This document shows, piece after piece, positions 44,920 through 53,329 of a DNA stretch of 64,000 bases (position 1 is the first letter of the stretch; each line of letters opens with the position of its first letter). The translations under genes were made by a program, and so were the position numbers. A model generated the notes under the pieces. That model did not search any database. It saw only the letters and a list, made by a program, of their open reading frames with translations, and was not told where the DNA came from. The DNA is from Pseudomonadota bacterium (GTDB lineage: Bacteria; Desulfobacterota; Desulfobulbia; Desulfobulbales; Desulfocapsaceae), in NCBI GenBank assembly GCA_023412495.1, contig JAEYNP010000080.1, positions 325,323-389,322 of the forward strand. The letters are read 5' to 3'.

Positions 44920-46233
44920 CTACATCATGATCAGCCACGGATCCTCGATCATCTGCTGCATCAGGCCCATGAACTGGGCGGGAGGCGCCCCGTCCATGAC
45001 CCGGTGATCGAAGGCGAAGGACATGGGCATCATCGGCCTGACGACGATCTCGCCACCCACGACGACGGCCTTGTCGACAATGGATGAGGTGCCGAGAATG
45101 GCGGCTTCCGGCTGGTTGATGATGGGGGTCTGAATATGCCAGAGGTTGGTGAACGTGCCGGTATTGGTGATGGTGAAGGTACCGCCGGTCAATTCGTCCA
45201 TGGATATCGTTCCCGCCCTGGCTTTATCCGTCAGCTCTTTCCTGGCCCTGCTGATCTGGCCGAGCGTCATCTGGTCGGCATTGCGGATGACCGGCACCAG
45301 CAGGCCGCTTTCGGTGTCGCTCTTCATTACCGAGACGGCAAAGCCGATATTGATATCCGCCCATAGCCTGATCTCCTCGCCGACGATGCTCGAGTTGACG
45401 ATCGGCACGGCCTTGAGCGCCTTGGCGGCCATGTAGATGAACAGGTCCGTATAGGTGATCTTGAAACCGAGAATTGGGGCCTTGCCGACATAATGGCCGC
45501 GGAGCTTAACCACCTCCGTCATGTCGAACTCCACCATGGCGGAGACCCGGGCGGTCGACGAAGTGCTCTGATGAAGGTTTTCGGCGATCCGTTTTCGCAT
45601 GCCGTTCAGGGCAATGACCGACTTCACCCGCTTACCGGCGTAGACCTCTGCCGGAACCTGAACAGTAATTTCCTTTGGCACAGGGGCGGGCTCGGCAACC
45701 GGAACGGGTGCGGCCTTCTTCTGGGCCTGAACCGTCAGAGCCTGTTCGATATCCCTCTTCACTGTCCTGCCTTCGGGCCCTGATCCCTTCACTGCCGAGA
45801 TCTCCAGCCCATTCATCCGGGCAAGTTTTTTGGCGAGCGGTGAGGCCTTGATTCGTCCCCCGGCGCCGCAAGTCATCGTTGGAGTGTTTTCTCCGGCAGG
45901 GACCTGCACTGCCGGTGCTGCGTCATCCGCCGCAAGGCCGGCCTCCTCCGCCCCGGCAAAGGCCGCCGGATTGCTTGTCACGGTTTCGAACTCCTGGGCC
46001 GTTTCGGCGACAACCCCGACCACGGTACCGCAGGGATAATCCTCGCCTGCCTGCGCCAGGATGGCCAGGGTGCCGGCAGTCGGGGCCGTGACTTCATGGG
46101 CGACCTTTTCGGTCTCGAGGATCAGGAGAACCTGCTCCGCCTGCACCTGGTCACCATGGTTTGCCACCCACTGGGCGATCTTCCCCTTCTCCATGGTCAT
46201 GCCCAGCTTCGGTATGAATACGTTCTTGATCAA
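44920..46233 (-). CDS. acoC: E2 dihydrolipoyl acyltransferase of an acetoin-dehydrogenase-type complex
   Basis: 437 residues. The start is TTG at 46233, behind AAGGAGGG, with no better ATG. The lipoyl domain (1-80) carries the target Lys 43 in ETEKVAHEV. The E3/E1-binding domain (about 128-165) reads SPLAKKLARMNGLEISAVKG. The acyltransferase core (210-437) has the catalytic His-Asp in FDHRVMDG. It follows E1-alpha and E1-beta with 10-20 base gaps. The order E1-alpha, E1-beta, E2 is that of acetoin dehydrogenases, but substrate range cannot be told from sequence alone. Confidence 0.93.
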   Translation of the reverse strand: MIKNVFIPKLGMTMEKGKIAQWVANHGDQVQAEQVLLILETEKVAHEVTAPTAGTLAILAQAGEDYPCGTVVGVVAETAQEFETVTSNPAAFAGAEEAGLAADDAAPAVQVPAGENTPTMTCGAGGRIKASPLAKKLARMNGLEISAVKGSGPEGRTVKRDIEQALTVQAQKKAAPVPVAEPAPVPKEITVQVPAEVYAGKRVKSVIALNGMRKRIAENLHQSTSSTARVSAMVEFDMTEVVKLRGHYVGKAPILGFKITYTDLFIYMAAKALKAVPIVNSSIVGEEIRLWADINIGFAVSVMKSDTESGLLVPVIRNADQMTLGQISRARKELTDKARAGTISMDELTGGTFTITNTGTFTNLWHIQTPIINQPEAAILGTSSIVDKAVVVGGEIVVRPMMPMSFAFDHRVMDGAPPAQFMGLMQQMIEDPWLIMM

Positions 46234-46243
46234 GGCGCCCTCC

Positions 46244-47233
46244 TTAATTCTTTGCCGGGATTGATTCTTTCTGGTACGTCACCGATCTGATGGCGGCAAC
46301 GACCTGGTCGGCGTTGGGAATGGTATATTTCTCCATGGCGGCGCCGGCGACCGGCATATTCCGGGCGCAGACCCTCGTGACGGGGGCATCGAGATAGTCG
46401 AAGGCCTGCTCCATGATCTGCTGCCCCAACTCCGCCGCCACTCCGCAGCGTTCCGTATCTTCGTCGACGATGACCACCCGGTTGGTCTTCTTCACCGACT
46501 CGAGGATCGTCGCCATGTCGAGGGGTTCAAGGGACCGGGGATCGATGACTTCGACGCTGATTTCATCCTTCAGCGTTTCCGCGGCCGCAAGGGCATGATG
46601 GACCATGTAGAGGGTGGCGACGACGGTGACATCGGTGCCCTGGCGCTTGATATCCGCCTGGCCCAGGGGGATGACATACTCCTCTTCGGGGATCTCCCCG
46701 GTCATGCCCATCAGCTTCTTATGAAAGAAATAGCAGACCGGGTTGTTGTCGCGGATTGCCGCCTTCATCAAACCCTTGGCGTCGTAGGGCGTGCTGGGCA
46801 TGACGAGCTTGAGGCCCGGGTTGTTCAGGATCATGGCGGCCGGGACATGGGAGTGCTCGGGCCCGGTGCCGAAGCCGCCGCCGGCGACGCCGACGAAGAC
46901 GCAGGGGGCGTTGACCTGGCCGTTGTGGGCGAAGTACTGCTGCGCAGCCTTCAGGAGCACTTCATCGCCCGCACAGTAGATGAAATCGGCAAAGGTCAGG
47001 TCGCAGACAGGACGAAACCCCGCGCAGGCCGCCCCCACCGCTGCACCGGCGTTGGCCAGTTCGCTGAGCGGGGCGTCCATCACTCGTTCCGGCCCGAACC
47101 GGTCGACGAGGCCCTTGGTAATCATAAAGGGGCTTTCCTGGACGTTCTCGCCGATGATGAAGACGGTCTCGTCCCGTTCCATTTCCTCGGCGAAGGCCTC
47201 GGAGATCGCCTGCCAGTAGTTCAATTTTTTCAT
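46244..47233 (-). CDS. acoB: E1-beta subunit, thiamine-dependent 2-oxoacid/acetoin dehydrogenase type
   Basis: 329 residues. The transketolase pyrimidine-binding domain occupies the first 180 residues, with the catalytic Glu in FIIGENVQESPF and GVAGGGFGTGPEHSH. The C-terminal domain follows (VIDPRSLEPLDMATILES ... VVIVDEDTERCGVAAELG). It pairs with E1-alpha, encoded 17 bases upstream, to form the heterotetramer that binds thiamine diphosphate. Acetoin-type enzymes cut an alpha-hydroxyketone to acyl-lipoamide and an aldehyde. Confidence 0.93.
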   Translation of the reverse strand: MKKLNYWQAISEAFAEEMERDETVFIIGENVQESPFMITKGLVDRFGPERVMDAPLSELANAGAAVGAACAGFRPVCDLTFADFIYCAGDEVLLKAAQQYFAHNGQVNAPCVFVGVAGGGFGTGPEHSHVPAAMILNNPGLKLVMPSTPYDAKGLMKAAIRDNNPVCYFFHKKLMGMTGEIPEEEYVIPLGQADIKRQGTDVTVVATLYMVHHALAAAETLKDEISVEVIDPRSLEPLDMATILESVKKTNRVVIVDEDTERCGVAAELGQQIMEQAFDYLDAPVTRVCARNMPVAGAAMEKYTIPNADQVVAAIRSVTYQKESIPAKN

Positions 47234-47250
47234 GATGGAGTACCTCTCGC

Positions 47251-48231
47251 TTAAGGTGCGTAGACGATTTCAGGCAACCTGGCCGGATCGGGATAGGGGC
47301 TATCGAGGGCGAATTTTTCCGCCTCTGCCATTTCCGCCGCATATTCCCGCTCGATCTCTTCCATGAGTCCGGCAGTCAGAACACCTTCCGCCAGCAGCCG
47401 GTCACGGCATAATTTGAGCGGATCCCTCTCCTTCCACTCTGCGATCTCCTCCTGGGACCTCGGCTTGTTATGGCTCACGTCCGGCCTGCCCTCCGAGTGA
47501 CTTCTGAACCGGTAGGTCTTGCACTCGATAAGGGTCGGCCCCTCTCCCTTTCTGGCCCGCTCCACCGCTTTCTCCATGGCTTCTCGCACCGCGAAGACAT
47601 CCATGCCGTCGACGATGACACCCGGCATGTCGTAGGCCTTGGCCACCTGGGCGATATCCTTGACGGCACTGGTATCCTTGAACGGCGTAAACCAGGCCAT
47701 AAGGTTGTTCTCGACCACCCAGACGACCGGCAGCTTCCAGCAGGCCGCCATATTCATGGCTTCGTGTGCCTGGCCGCGCTGCATGCCGCCGTCGCCGGTG
47801 AAGCAGGCGCATACCTGCCCCTGTCCACGCTTCTTCGCCGCCAGGGCGTAGCCCGCCGACAGAACAAAGCACGAACCGATGGTTCCCCCTACCCCGAGCG
47901 CACCGTTTTCCTTATCCACCATGTGAACACCTGTGATTCCTCCCCCCCAACCGGTAGCCTTGCCGAGGTGCTCGGCCACGCAGGCCTTGGGATCGATCCC
48001 CTTGCCGATGGCGTAGGGCACGCCATGGCCGCGGATGTGCATATACACGTAGTCCTCTTTGTTCAGGACCGAGCAGGCGCCGACCCCGATGGCCTCATGG
48101 CCCTGCGCGCTGTGGTAAAAGGTGAGGAGCTTCCCTTCCGAAGCCATACGAACATTGAGTTCGTCGTATTTTCTTGCCCGGACGAGCCCCCGGTACAGCG
48201 TAAGTTTTTTATCCTTGGTGAGTTTCGGCAT
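47251..48231 (-). CDS. acoA: E1-alpha subunit, thiamine-dependent acetoin dehydrogenase type
   Basis: 326 residues. The thiamine-diphosphate motif is complete: GDGGMQRGQAHEAMN with the closing ENN about 25 residues later. FYHSAQGHEAIGVGAC and KTYRFRSHSEGRPD are typical of E1-alpha. At 326 residues without a regulatory phosphorylation loop it fits AcoA better than pyruvate dehydrogenase E1-alpha. It lies 34 bases after the M24 gene and leads the E1-alpha/E1-beta/E2 set. Confidence 0.93.
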   Translation of the reverse strand: MPKLTKDKKLTLYRGLVRARKYDELNVRMASEGKLLTFYHSAQGHEAIGVGACSVLNKEDYVYMHIRGHGVPYAIGKGIDPKACVAEHLGKATGWGGGITGVHMVDKENGALGVGGTIGSCFVLSAGYALAAKKRGQGQVCACFTGDGGMQRGQAHEAMNMAACWKLPVVWVVENNLMAWFTPFKDTSAVKDIAQVAKAYDMPGVIVDGMDVFAVREAMEKAVERARKGEGPTLIECKTYRFRSHSEGRPDVSHNKPRSQEEIAEWKERDPLKLCRDRLLAEGVLTAGLMEEIEREYAAEMAEAEKFALDSPYPDPARLPEIVYAP

Positions 48232-48265
48232 AATACCTGTCTCCTGGCAAACTTGGATGTCTGCT

Positions 48266-49486
48266 CTACCTTGCCGAGCAGATCATGAGTTCCTCGCATG
48301 GCCACTGGGTGATGACCTTGTGACCCGTTTCCGTGACGATTACCTGCTGCTCGATCCTGGCCCCGTCCGCACCGTCGCCGCAGAAGGTCTCCAGAGCAAA
48401 GTGCATCCCGGCTTCGATCGGCATCGGCTCGGCACTGAAGAGCCGGGTGATGAAGGGTTTTTCGTGGATGCTGAGCCCGATCCCGTGGCCGACACACAGG
48501 CCAGCGGCGGCCAGTTCGTTCGGGTAGCCCAGTTCCTGGGCGGTGGGCCATTGGTTGGCGATATCCGCCGTGGTGATTCCGGGACGGACCACCTCGATGG
48601 AAGCCTGCAGCCATTCGTAAGCCTTCCTGTAGAGGTCTTTCTGCTTCTCGGTGGCTCTGGTAGCGGCAAAGGTGCGGTAGTAGCAGGTGCCGTAGCCGAG
48701 ATAGTGCGCCATGATGTCGATGAAGACCAGCTCGCTCGGCCGGATCAGCCGATCTGAGAAGTCGTGGGGATGGGGGTTGGACCGGGGGCCGGAGACGCAG
48801 TTGACGCCGGTCACCCGGTCGCAGCCCTGTTTGAGGAGCCAGCCGTAGATCTCGGCGACCAGCTCCGATTCCCTCACGCCCGGACGAATTCTGTCCGCGA
48901 TGTGTTCGAAGCAGCCATCGGCCAGAGAGGCGGCGGTTTCGATGAGCGCCAGCTCCTCGGGGCACTTGATGAGCCGCGCGTCCCACATGACATCCCAGCC
49001 GTTGACGATCTTCAGGTCGGCTTTCTTCAGGCCTTCCAGAATATAGAGGTCCGCCGTATCGATACCGATGGCCATGTCGGCGACTTTGCTCGCCTCGAGC
49101 ACCGCCTTTATCCGGGCGACGGTTCCCGCGACCGCCTGGCCTGTCGCTCCCCGGGAATTGGCGCCGCGCAGCCAGCCGCCGCCCGGCAGGATGTGCTCCA
49201 CTGGAAGCCATGGACAAATCTCCTTCTTGACCTCCTGGGCGGATCCCAGTTCGAAGAGGTACGGCTCGCCTTCTCGAGGGACGATGCACCAGCGGACGAA
49301 TTTGTCCCTGCTCCATTCGCCGATGGCGGTGGAGGTGGCGTATCGCACGTTCTCGGGATCGAAACAGAGTACGGCCCCGAGGTCTTTCTCGGCCAGCTGA
49401 GCCTGAATCCGCTTGAGCTTATAGTTGCGCATAGCTACGAAGTCGACTCTCTGCTCGGCGTCGGTGGCCATCATGCCTAATGTCAT
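48266..49486 (-). CDS. Creatinase/aminopeptidase-P fold (M24) protein lacking one metal ligand
   Basis: 406 residues, two-domain creatinase layout: N-terminal domain (1-160) and pita-bread domain (170-400). The two His are present (VGHGIGLSIHE), as are Glu in ALETF and RIEQQ. The first Asp is in VFIDIMAHY, but the second, normally Asp in GYxxDxxRT, is Cys here (GYGTCYYRT). True M24 peptidases need both Asp for two metals; creatinase itself works without metal. It is probably a non-peptidase hydrolase or lyase acting on a pathway intermediate. It sits between the SDR and E1-alpha genes. Confidence 0.85.
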   Translation of the reverse strand: MTLGMMATDAEQRVDFVAMRNYKLKRIQAQLAEKDLGAVLCFDPENVRYATSTAIGEWSRDKFVRWCIVPREGEPYLFELGSAQEVKKEICPWLPVEHILPGGGWLRGANSRGATGQAVAGTVARIKAVLEASKVADMAIGIDTADLYILEGLKKADLKIVNGWDVMWDARLIKCPEELALIETAASLADGCFEHIADRIRPGVRESELVAEIYGWLLKQGCDRVTGVNCVSGPRSNPHPHDFSDRLIRPSELVFIDIMAHYLGYGTCYYRTFAATRATEKQKDLYRKAYEWLQASIEVVRPGITTADIANQWPTAQELGYPNELAAAGLCVGHGIGLSIHEKPFITRLFSAEPMPIEAGMHFALETFCGDGADGARIEQQVIVTETGHKVITQWPCEELMICSAR

Positions 49487-49537
49487 TTCCTTACCCCCTT
49501 CGGTAAAGCGTTGTTTGATGTTCGAGTGGCCTCGCCC

Positions 49538-50419
49538 TTACAGGCCGACATCCATCGCCTTGATATTCTCGTCCCCGTAGGCCTTCTTGTCGTAGGTGCT
49601 GACGCCGGGCTTCATCGCCTGGAGGACCGGCAGCAGAGTTCTTCTCGGGATGGCGCTCGATCTGCCGCCGTCGACGACGATATCCTGGGCGGTGATGTTG
49701 CAGGCATCGTCGGAGGCCAGGAACAGCGCGGCATTGGCGATATCCTGCGGCGTGCACATGCGGCCCATGGGGACCATGGAGCCGAGGACGTTCCACATCT
49801 CCGGCGGATGATGGCGGAACATGTCGGTCTTGACAAAGCCTGGCACCACGCAATTGACGCGGATCTCGGGAGCGAGCCAGCCGCCCAGCAGCCGGTAGAG
49901 GGCGTTCACCGCGTTCTTGGCGGTCATGTAGTGCGGGTCGGTCGGCGTGGCGGTGCCGGCCGAGCTGGTCGAGGTGAAGATGATGCAGCCGTTGCCGCTC
50001 TTCTTGAGATGGGGGATGGCCAGCTTAGTCAGGAAGAAGGGGCCCTTGACGACGCTGTTGTAGGTCATGTCCCAGACCTCTTCCGTCACGTCGTCGAGTT
50101 CGTGACAAACGTAGTGGATGGCGGCGTTGTGATAGAGGATATCGAGCTTGCCGTATTTTTCGATGCAGCCATCGATGAGCTTCGGCAGATCGGCAACTTT
50201 GCCGACATCGGCCTGGATGGCGATGGCGCTGCCGCCCATCTCTTCTATGGTCTTGACAACCTGGTCGGCGGCTTCTTTGTTGCCATGGTAGTTAACCACC
50301 ACCTTGGCGCCGTGCTGCGCGAAGAGAATTGCCGCCGCCCTTCCCATGCCGCGGGACGAACCGGTGATGATCGCGACCTTATCCTTCAGTTTCTGATTGG
50401 AAACGCTTGAGCATGTCAT
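49538..50419 (-). CDS. Short-chain dehydrogenase/reductase
   Basis: About 293 residues from ATG at 50419 (a GTG at 50428 is possible). The cofactor loop is TGSSRGMGRAAAILFAQHGA and N-A-A is in YHNAAIHYV. The catalytic Ser lies in FTSTSSAGT and the Tyr-Lys pair in HYMTAKNAV. The tail beyond 260 extends about 30 residues past the usual FabG length. The fold suits oxidation of a secondary alcohol or reduction of a ketone. It follows Mo/W oxidoreductase 1 by 79 bases and is likely to supply or use its product. Confidence 0.93.
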   Translation of the reverse strand: MTCSSVSNQKLKDKVAIITGSSRGMGRAAAILFAQHGAKVVVNYHGNKEAADQVVKTIEEMGGSAIAIQADVGKVADLPKLIDGCIEKYGKLDILYHNAAIHYVCHELDDVTEEVWDMTYNSVVKGPFFLTKLAIPHLKKSGNGCIIFTSTSSAGTATPTDPHYMTAKNAVNALYRLLGGWLAPEIRVNCVVPGFVKTDMFRHHPPEMWNVLGSMVPMGRMCTPQDIANAALFLASDDACNITAQDIVVDGGRSSAIPRRTLLPVLQAMKPGVSTYDKKAYGDENIKAMDVGL

Positions 50420-50498
50420 AAGTAGCACCTCTTGTGGTTGAAGGGAGAGACGCCGACCGGATAGTTTGCCTGCCGTCCGGCGTCTCTCCAGGGATTTG

Positions 50499-53000
50499 TT
50501 AACGTGATCTGTCGCTTTCCAGGTTTGCGCCTTCCACTGCTTTGTAGATCCTGCAGGGAAGGGCCGTGTGCGGCCACGAACCGAAGACGGGATCGCACAG
50601 TTCCGGATCGTCTTCCGTCAGCACGTTGGTATTGGAAACCCATATCCCGTGCAGATACGGTTCTTCGCCCGGCATTTCCGGATACCAGAAGTGATGGGTG
50701 GTCTTGACACACTTCTCGTCGATACCGAAGGTCAGGCGAGCCCGCTGTTTGATCCGGCCTTTCCGGGTTTCGATCCACACCCAGTCGCCGTTATTGATCG
50801 GCGGGTTCGCCATTCTGGCCGTATCGAAATGGATGTCGACCAGCGGCTCCGGCATCATCCTTCTGAGGGACGGAACTTCGTAGAACTGGGAATGGTAGTT
50901 CGGCAGATGCCGGTCGATACCGATCAAGGTCAAGGGATACTCTTCATACAGTTCCGGAACATTGTGAGGGCTCAACGCCGGCTCGACGAAGTACGGCAGA
51001 GGATCGTAGCCCAGCTCCTCGAGGATCACCGACCACATTTCCGCCTTGCCCGTGGGTGTGGCAAAACCGTTCCGGAGCTTGTACTGCTCGGGGATGGGCG
51101 ACGGGTAGTCGAAGCCGACTTTCTCTGAAAATTCGGCGATATCCTTGCACCCGTGCTCGTCGAGCAGGCCCTTGGCCCGCCAGTTGTAACATTCCGTGAG
51201 ATCCTTCCATTGCCAATCCTTGCCGAAGCCAAGCCTCTCGGCCAGTCCCTTGAAAACATCGTAGTCGGAACGGCGTTCGAACTCCGGCGGCATCACCGCA
51301 TCGGAGACATGAATGAAATTGAAGATATCGCAGGGCGTGGATGGACCGATTTCCGGCCGTTCGAACCAGTCGGACATGGGCAGAACGTAGTCACCCATCA
51401 CCGCGCTGGGAGTCATGGTGAGTTCGAGAGTAACGATGAGATCGAGCTTCTTCATCGCCTCGTAGACCCGCTTGGTATTGCCGTATTTGATCATTGGATT
51501 GCTGCCGTTGATGATCATGGCGCGGGTACGGTTGGGCTTATCGTCGATGATGTCCTGCCACATGATATGGTGGTGGCCCTGATTGGAGTACATGGCATTG
51601 GAGGCGACCCCCCAGTGTTTCTTCTCGTACTTTGCTTTCAGGTCATACCCCTGGAAGGTCAGGGCTCGGAATCGGTCCCAGCCCGGCTGCCCCTTCTTCT
51701 CCTCTTCCGAGAATGCCTCGTCCGGTTTCAGCTCCATTTCATAAATGCTGACCAGTTTCTTGTTGTCGTAGCATCCGGTGAGCAGCTCGGTCCGATCCAT
51801 GTTGCCCATGATGGACTTGATGATGTTCTGCAGGCGAAATACGCTCGATGAGCCGGGGGCGAAGGCGTCGTAGCAGTGCCCCGACACCAGGAAAAGGCTG
51901 GGCTGGTTCTTGGCGTAGGTCTCACAGGCGTCGACAATCTTTGCTGCAGGTATACCCGTGACCTCGGAGGCTTTTTCAGGAGTCCATTCTTCGGCGCGTT
52001 CGGTAAGGAGGGTCCAGGCGGTCTTGCATTCTACGGTCTCGCCGCTTTTGAGTTTGACGGAATAGGTGCCCGTCAAGGCCTTCTCCACGCCTTCCTCGAG
52101 ATACTTGCGCTCTTCGGCATCCCAGACTGCCGGAGCCTTTTTGTTCGTATTCCATACTACGAAGGCGTCGCGCGGCACGCCGTCGACCAATTCTTCCGCC
52201 CTGAGGATCTTGCCGGTGTCGGTACGGACGAGGAAAGGAGCGTTGGTCCAGTCGTAGACGAACTCCTTGTCGAACCACTCGTTGGCAATGATCAGCCGAA
52301 GCCAGGAAAACCACAGCGCGATGTCGGTCCCGGGCCGTATCTGCAGCCAGATCGAAGCGAGGTTGGTCGATGCGGTCGCCCGAGGATCGACCGCGATCAA
52401 CTTGACCCCCATCTGCGCAGCCATCTTGAAGAGATTGAATATATTCGGCACGGTTTCATGGGTGTTGCCGACCAGAATCATCGATCTTGGGGGAGCTTCG
52501 GGAGAAGGGAACGGACTGTTGGGCCAGCCGAAGGTCTGCTCCGAGGTGATGAACTGCACGCCGTAGCAGATCTGCTCGTTGCCGATCTTGTTCATGGTCC
52601 GGAAACCGACCATCCAGCGCCAGGGCACCCAGTTGTTGTCGGAATGATGAGCGGTGCCGGTGGCAAGACAGACCGTATGGGGACCATAGAGATCCTTCAG
52701 GTTCTGGAGTTTTGCCGCAATCTCGTCGAGGGCCTGCTCCCAGGAGATGCGCTCCCATTTGTTCTCCCCGCGTTTCCCGGCGCGCTTAAGCGGGTAGTTG
52801 ATGCGCTTTTCCCCGTAATGATATTCAATACTCGCCTTACCGTCGTCAGCCAGAAAGCCTCTGGTGCAGACGTCGACGCAGATCTTTTCCCGGTCCGGTG
52901 TAACCTTCACCAGCTTCCCATCTTCAAGATGCGCCTTTACAAAGCAGGCTGTGTGGGCACACCCGTAACATGTGCTTGTCTTTATCACTGTTTCGCCCAT
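50499..53000 (-). CDS. Molybdenum/tungsten oxidoreductase 1, DMSO-reductase family
   Basis: 833 residues; GGAGG lies before the ATG. N-terminal [4Fe-4S] ligands C11, C14, C19 and C41 or C45. The family stretch RGENKWERISWEQALDEIAA is nearly the same as in oxidoreductase 2 of this cluster. Candidate metal-ligand Cys is C145 (NEQICYG), aligned with the tungsten-ligand Cys of acetylene hydratase. IQIRPGTDIALWFSWL-like and NGSNPMIKYGN segments bind the pterins. No export signal. It is the first gene of the minus-strand operon, behind a clear sigma-70 promoter, and divergent from the FadL porin. Confidence 0.87.
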   Translation of the reverse strand: MGETVIKTSTCYGCAHTACFVKAHLEDGKLVKVTPDREKICVDVCTRGFLADDGKASIEYHYGEKRINYPLKRAGKRGENKWERISWEQALDEIAAKLQNLKDLYGPHTVCLATGTAHHSDNNWVPWRWMVGFRTMNKIGNEQICYGVQFITSEQTFGWPNSPFPSPEAPPRSMILVGNTHETVPNIFNLFKMAAQMGVKLIAVDPRATASTNLASIWLQIRPGTDIALWFSWLRLIIANEWFDKEFVYDWTNAPFLVRTDTGKILRAEELVDGVPRDAFVVWNTNKKAPAVWDAEERKYLEEGVEKALTGTYSVKLKSGETVECKTAWTLLTERAEEWTPEKASEVTGIPAAKIVDACETYAKNQPSLFLVSGHCYDAFAPGSSSVFRLQNIIKSIMGNMDRTELLTGCYDNKKLVSIYEMELKPDEAFSEEEKKGQPGWDRFRALTFQGYDLKAKYEKKHWGVASNAMYSNQGHHHIMWQDIIDDKPNRTRAMIINGSNPMIKYGNTKRVYEAMKKLDLIVTLELTMTPSAVMGDYVLPMSDWFERPEIGPSTPCDIFNFIHVSDAVMPPEFERRSDYDVFKGLAERLGFGKDWQWKDLTECYNWRAKGLLDEHGCKDIAEFSEKVGFDYPSPIPEQYKLRNGFATPTGKAEMWSVILEELGYDPLPYFVEPALSPHNVPELYEEYPLTLIGIDRHLPNYHSQFYEVPSLRRMMPEPLVDIHFDTARMANPPINNGDWVWIETRKGRIKQRARLTFGIDEKCVKTTHHFWYPEMPGEEPYLHGIWVSNTNVLTEDDPELCDPVFGSWPHTALPCRIYKAVEGANLESDRSR

Positions 53001-53146
53001 TCTTTTTTCCTCCAGTTAAGGTTGCATGAAGAAGGTTCTTTTACCGGCGGGATCGTAATGCGAATCGGTATGTCGGCCTCAGTGTGGGTTGAACTTCGTA
53101 TGCTCTTGACCAAATAATTTGCTTGTTTGGTAGAACCTAAATGTGT

Positions 53147-53190
53147 CACCGATCGGTGCATATATAGAAATGCTTTAACTTCCTTGTCAA
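53147..53190 (-). promoter_or_regulatory. Promoter and palindromic operator of the catabolic operon
   Basis: On the minus strand TTGACA (53190-53185) and TATATA (53166-53161) are 18 bases apart. CACCGATCGGTG (53147-53158), a perfect 12-base palindrome, lies just downstream of the -10 box, covering the likely start site. A repressor there would block the operon; TetR-type regulators bind sites of this kind. The leader to the first gene is about 150 bases. Confidence 0.65.
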
Positions 53191-53248
53191 GAGTTTTTTT
53201 CAGATGTTCCTTAAAAAAGATTCCGAAGAAAAAACCGATCAAAAAGAC

Positions 53249-53278
53249 TTGACAAACATTTAAAAATGCACTTAGGAT
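53249..53278 (+). promoter_or_regulatory. Promoter of the FadL gene
   Basis: TTGACA at 53249-53254 with TAGGAT at 53273-53278 (18-base gap), 52 bases before the start codon. The -35 box is perfect and the -10 box poor. It points away from the minus-strand operon promoter. Confidence 0.5.
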
Positions 53279-53329
53279 TGCCACCAACTGGTGTCACTAT
53301 GATCGACAAAGAACCATAGAGGACGGATT

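Noticed and set aside
43382..45007. Open frame of 541 codons on the plus strand
   Set aside because: Antisense to Mo/W oxidoreductase 2, which is supported by cofactor motifs; high GC creates long shadow frames here.
51876..53117. Open frame of 413 codons on the plus strand
   Set aside because: Antisense to Mo/W oxidoreductase 1; no family resemblance or ribosome site.
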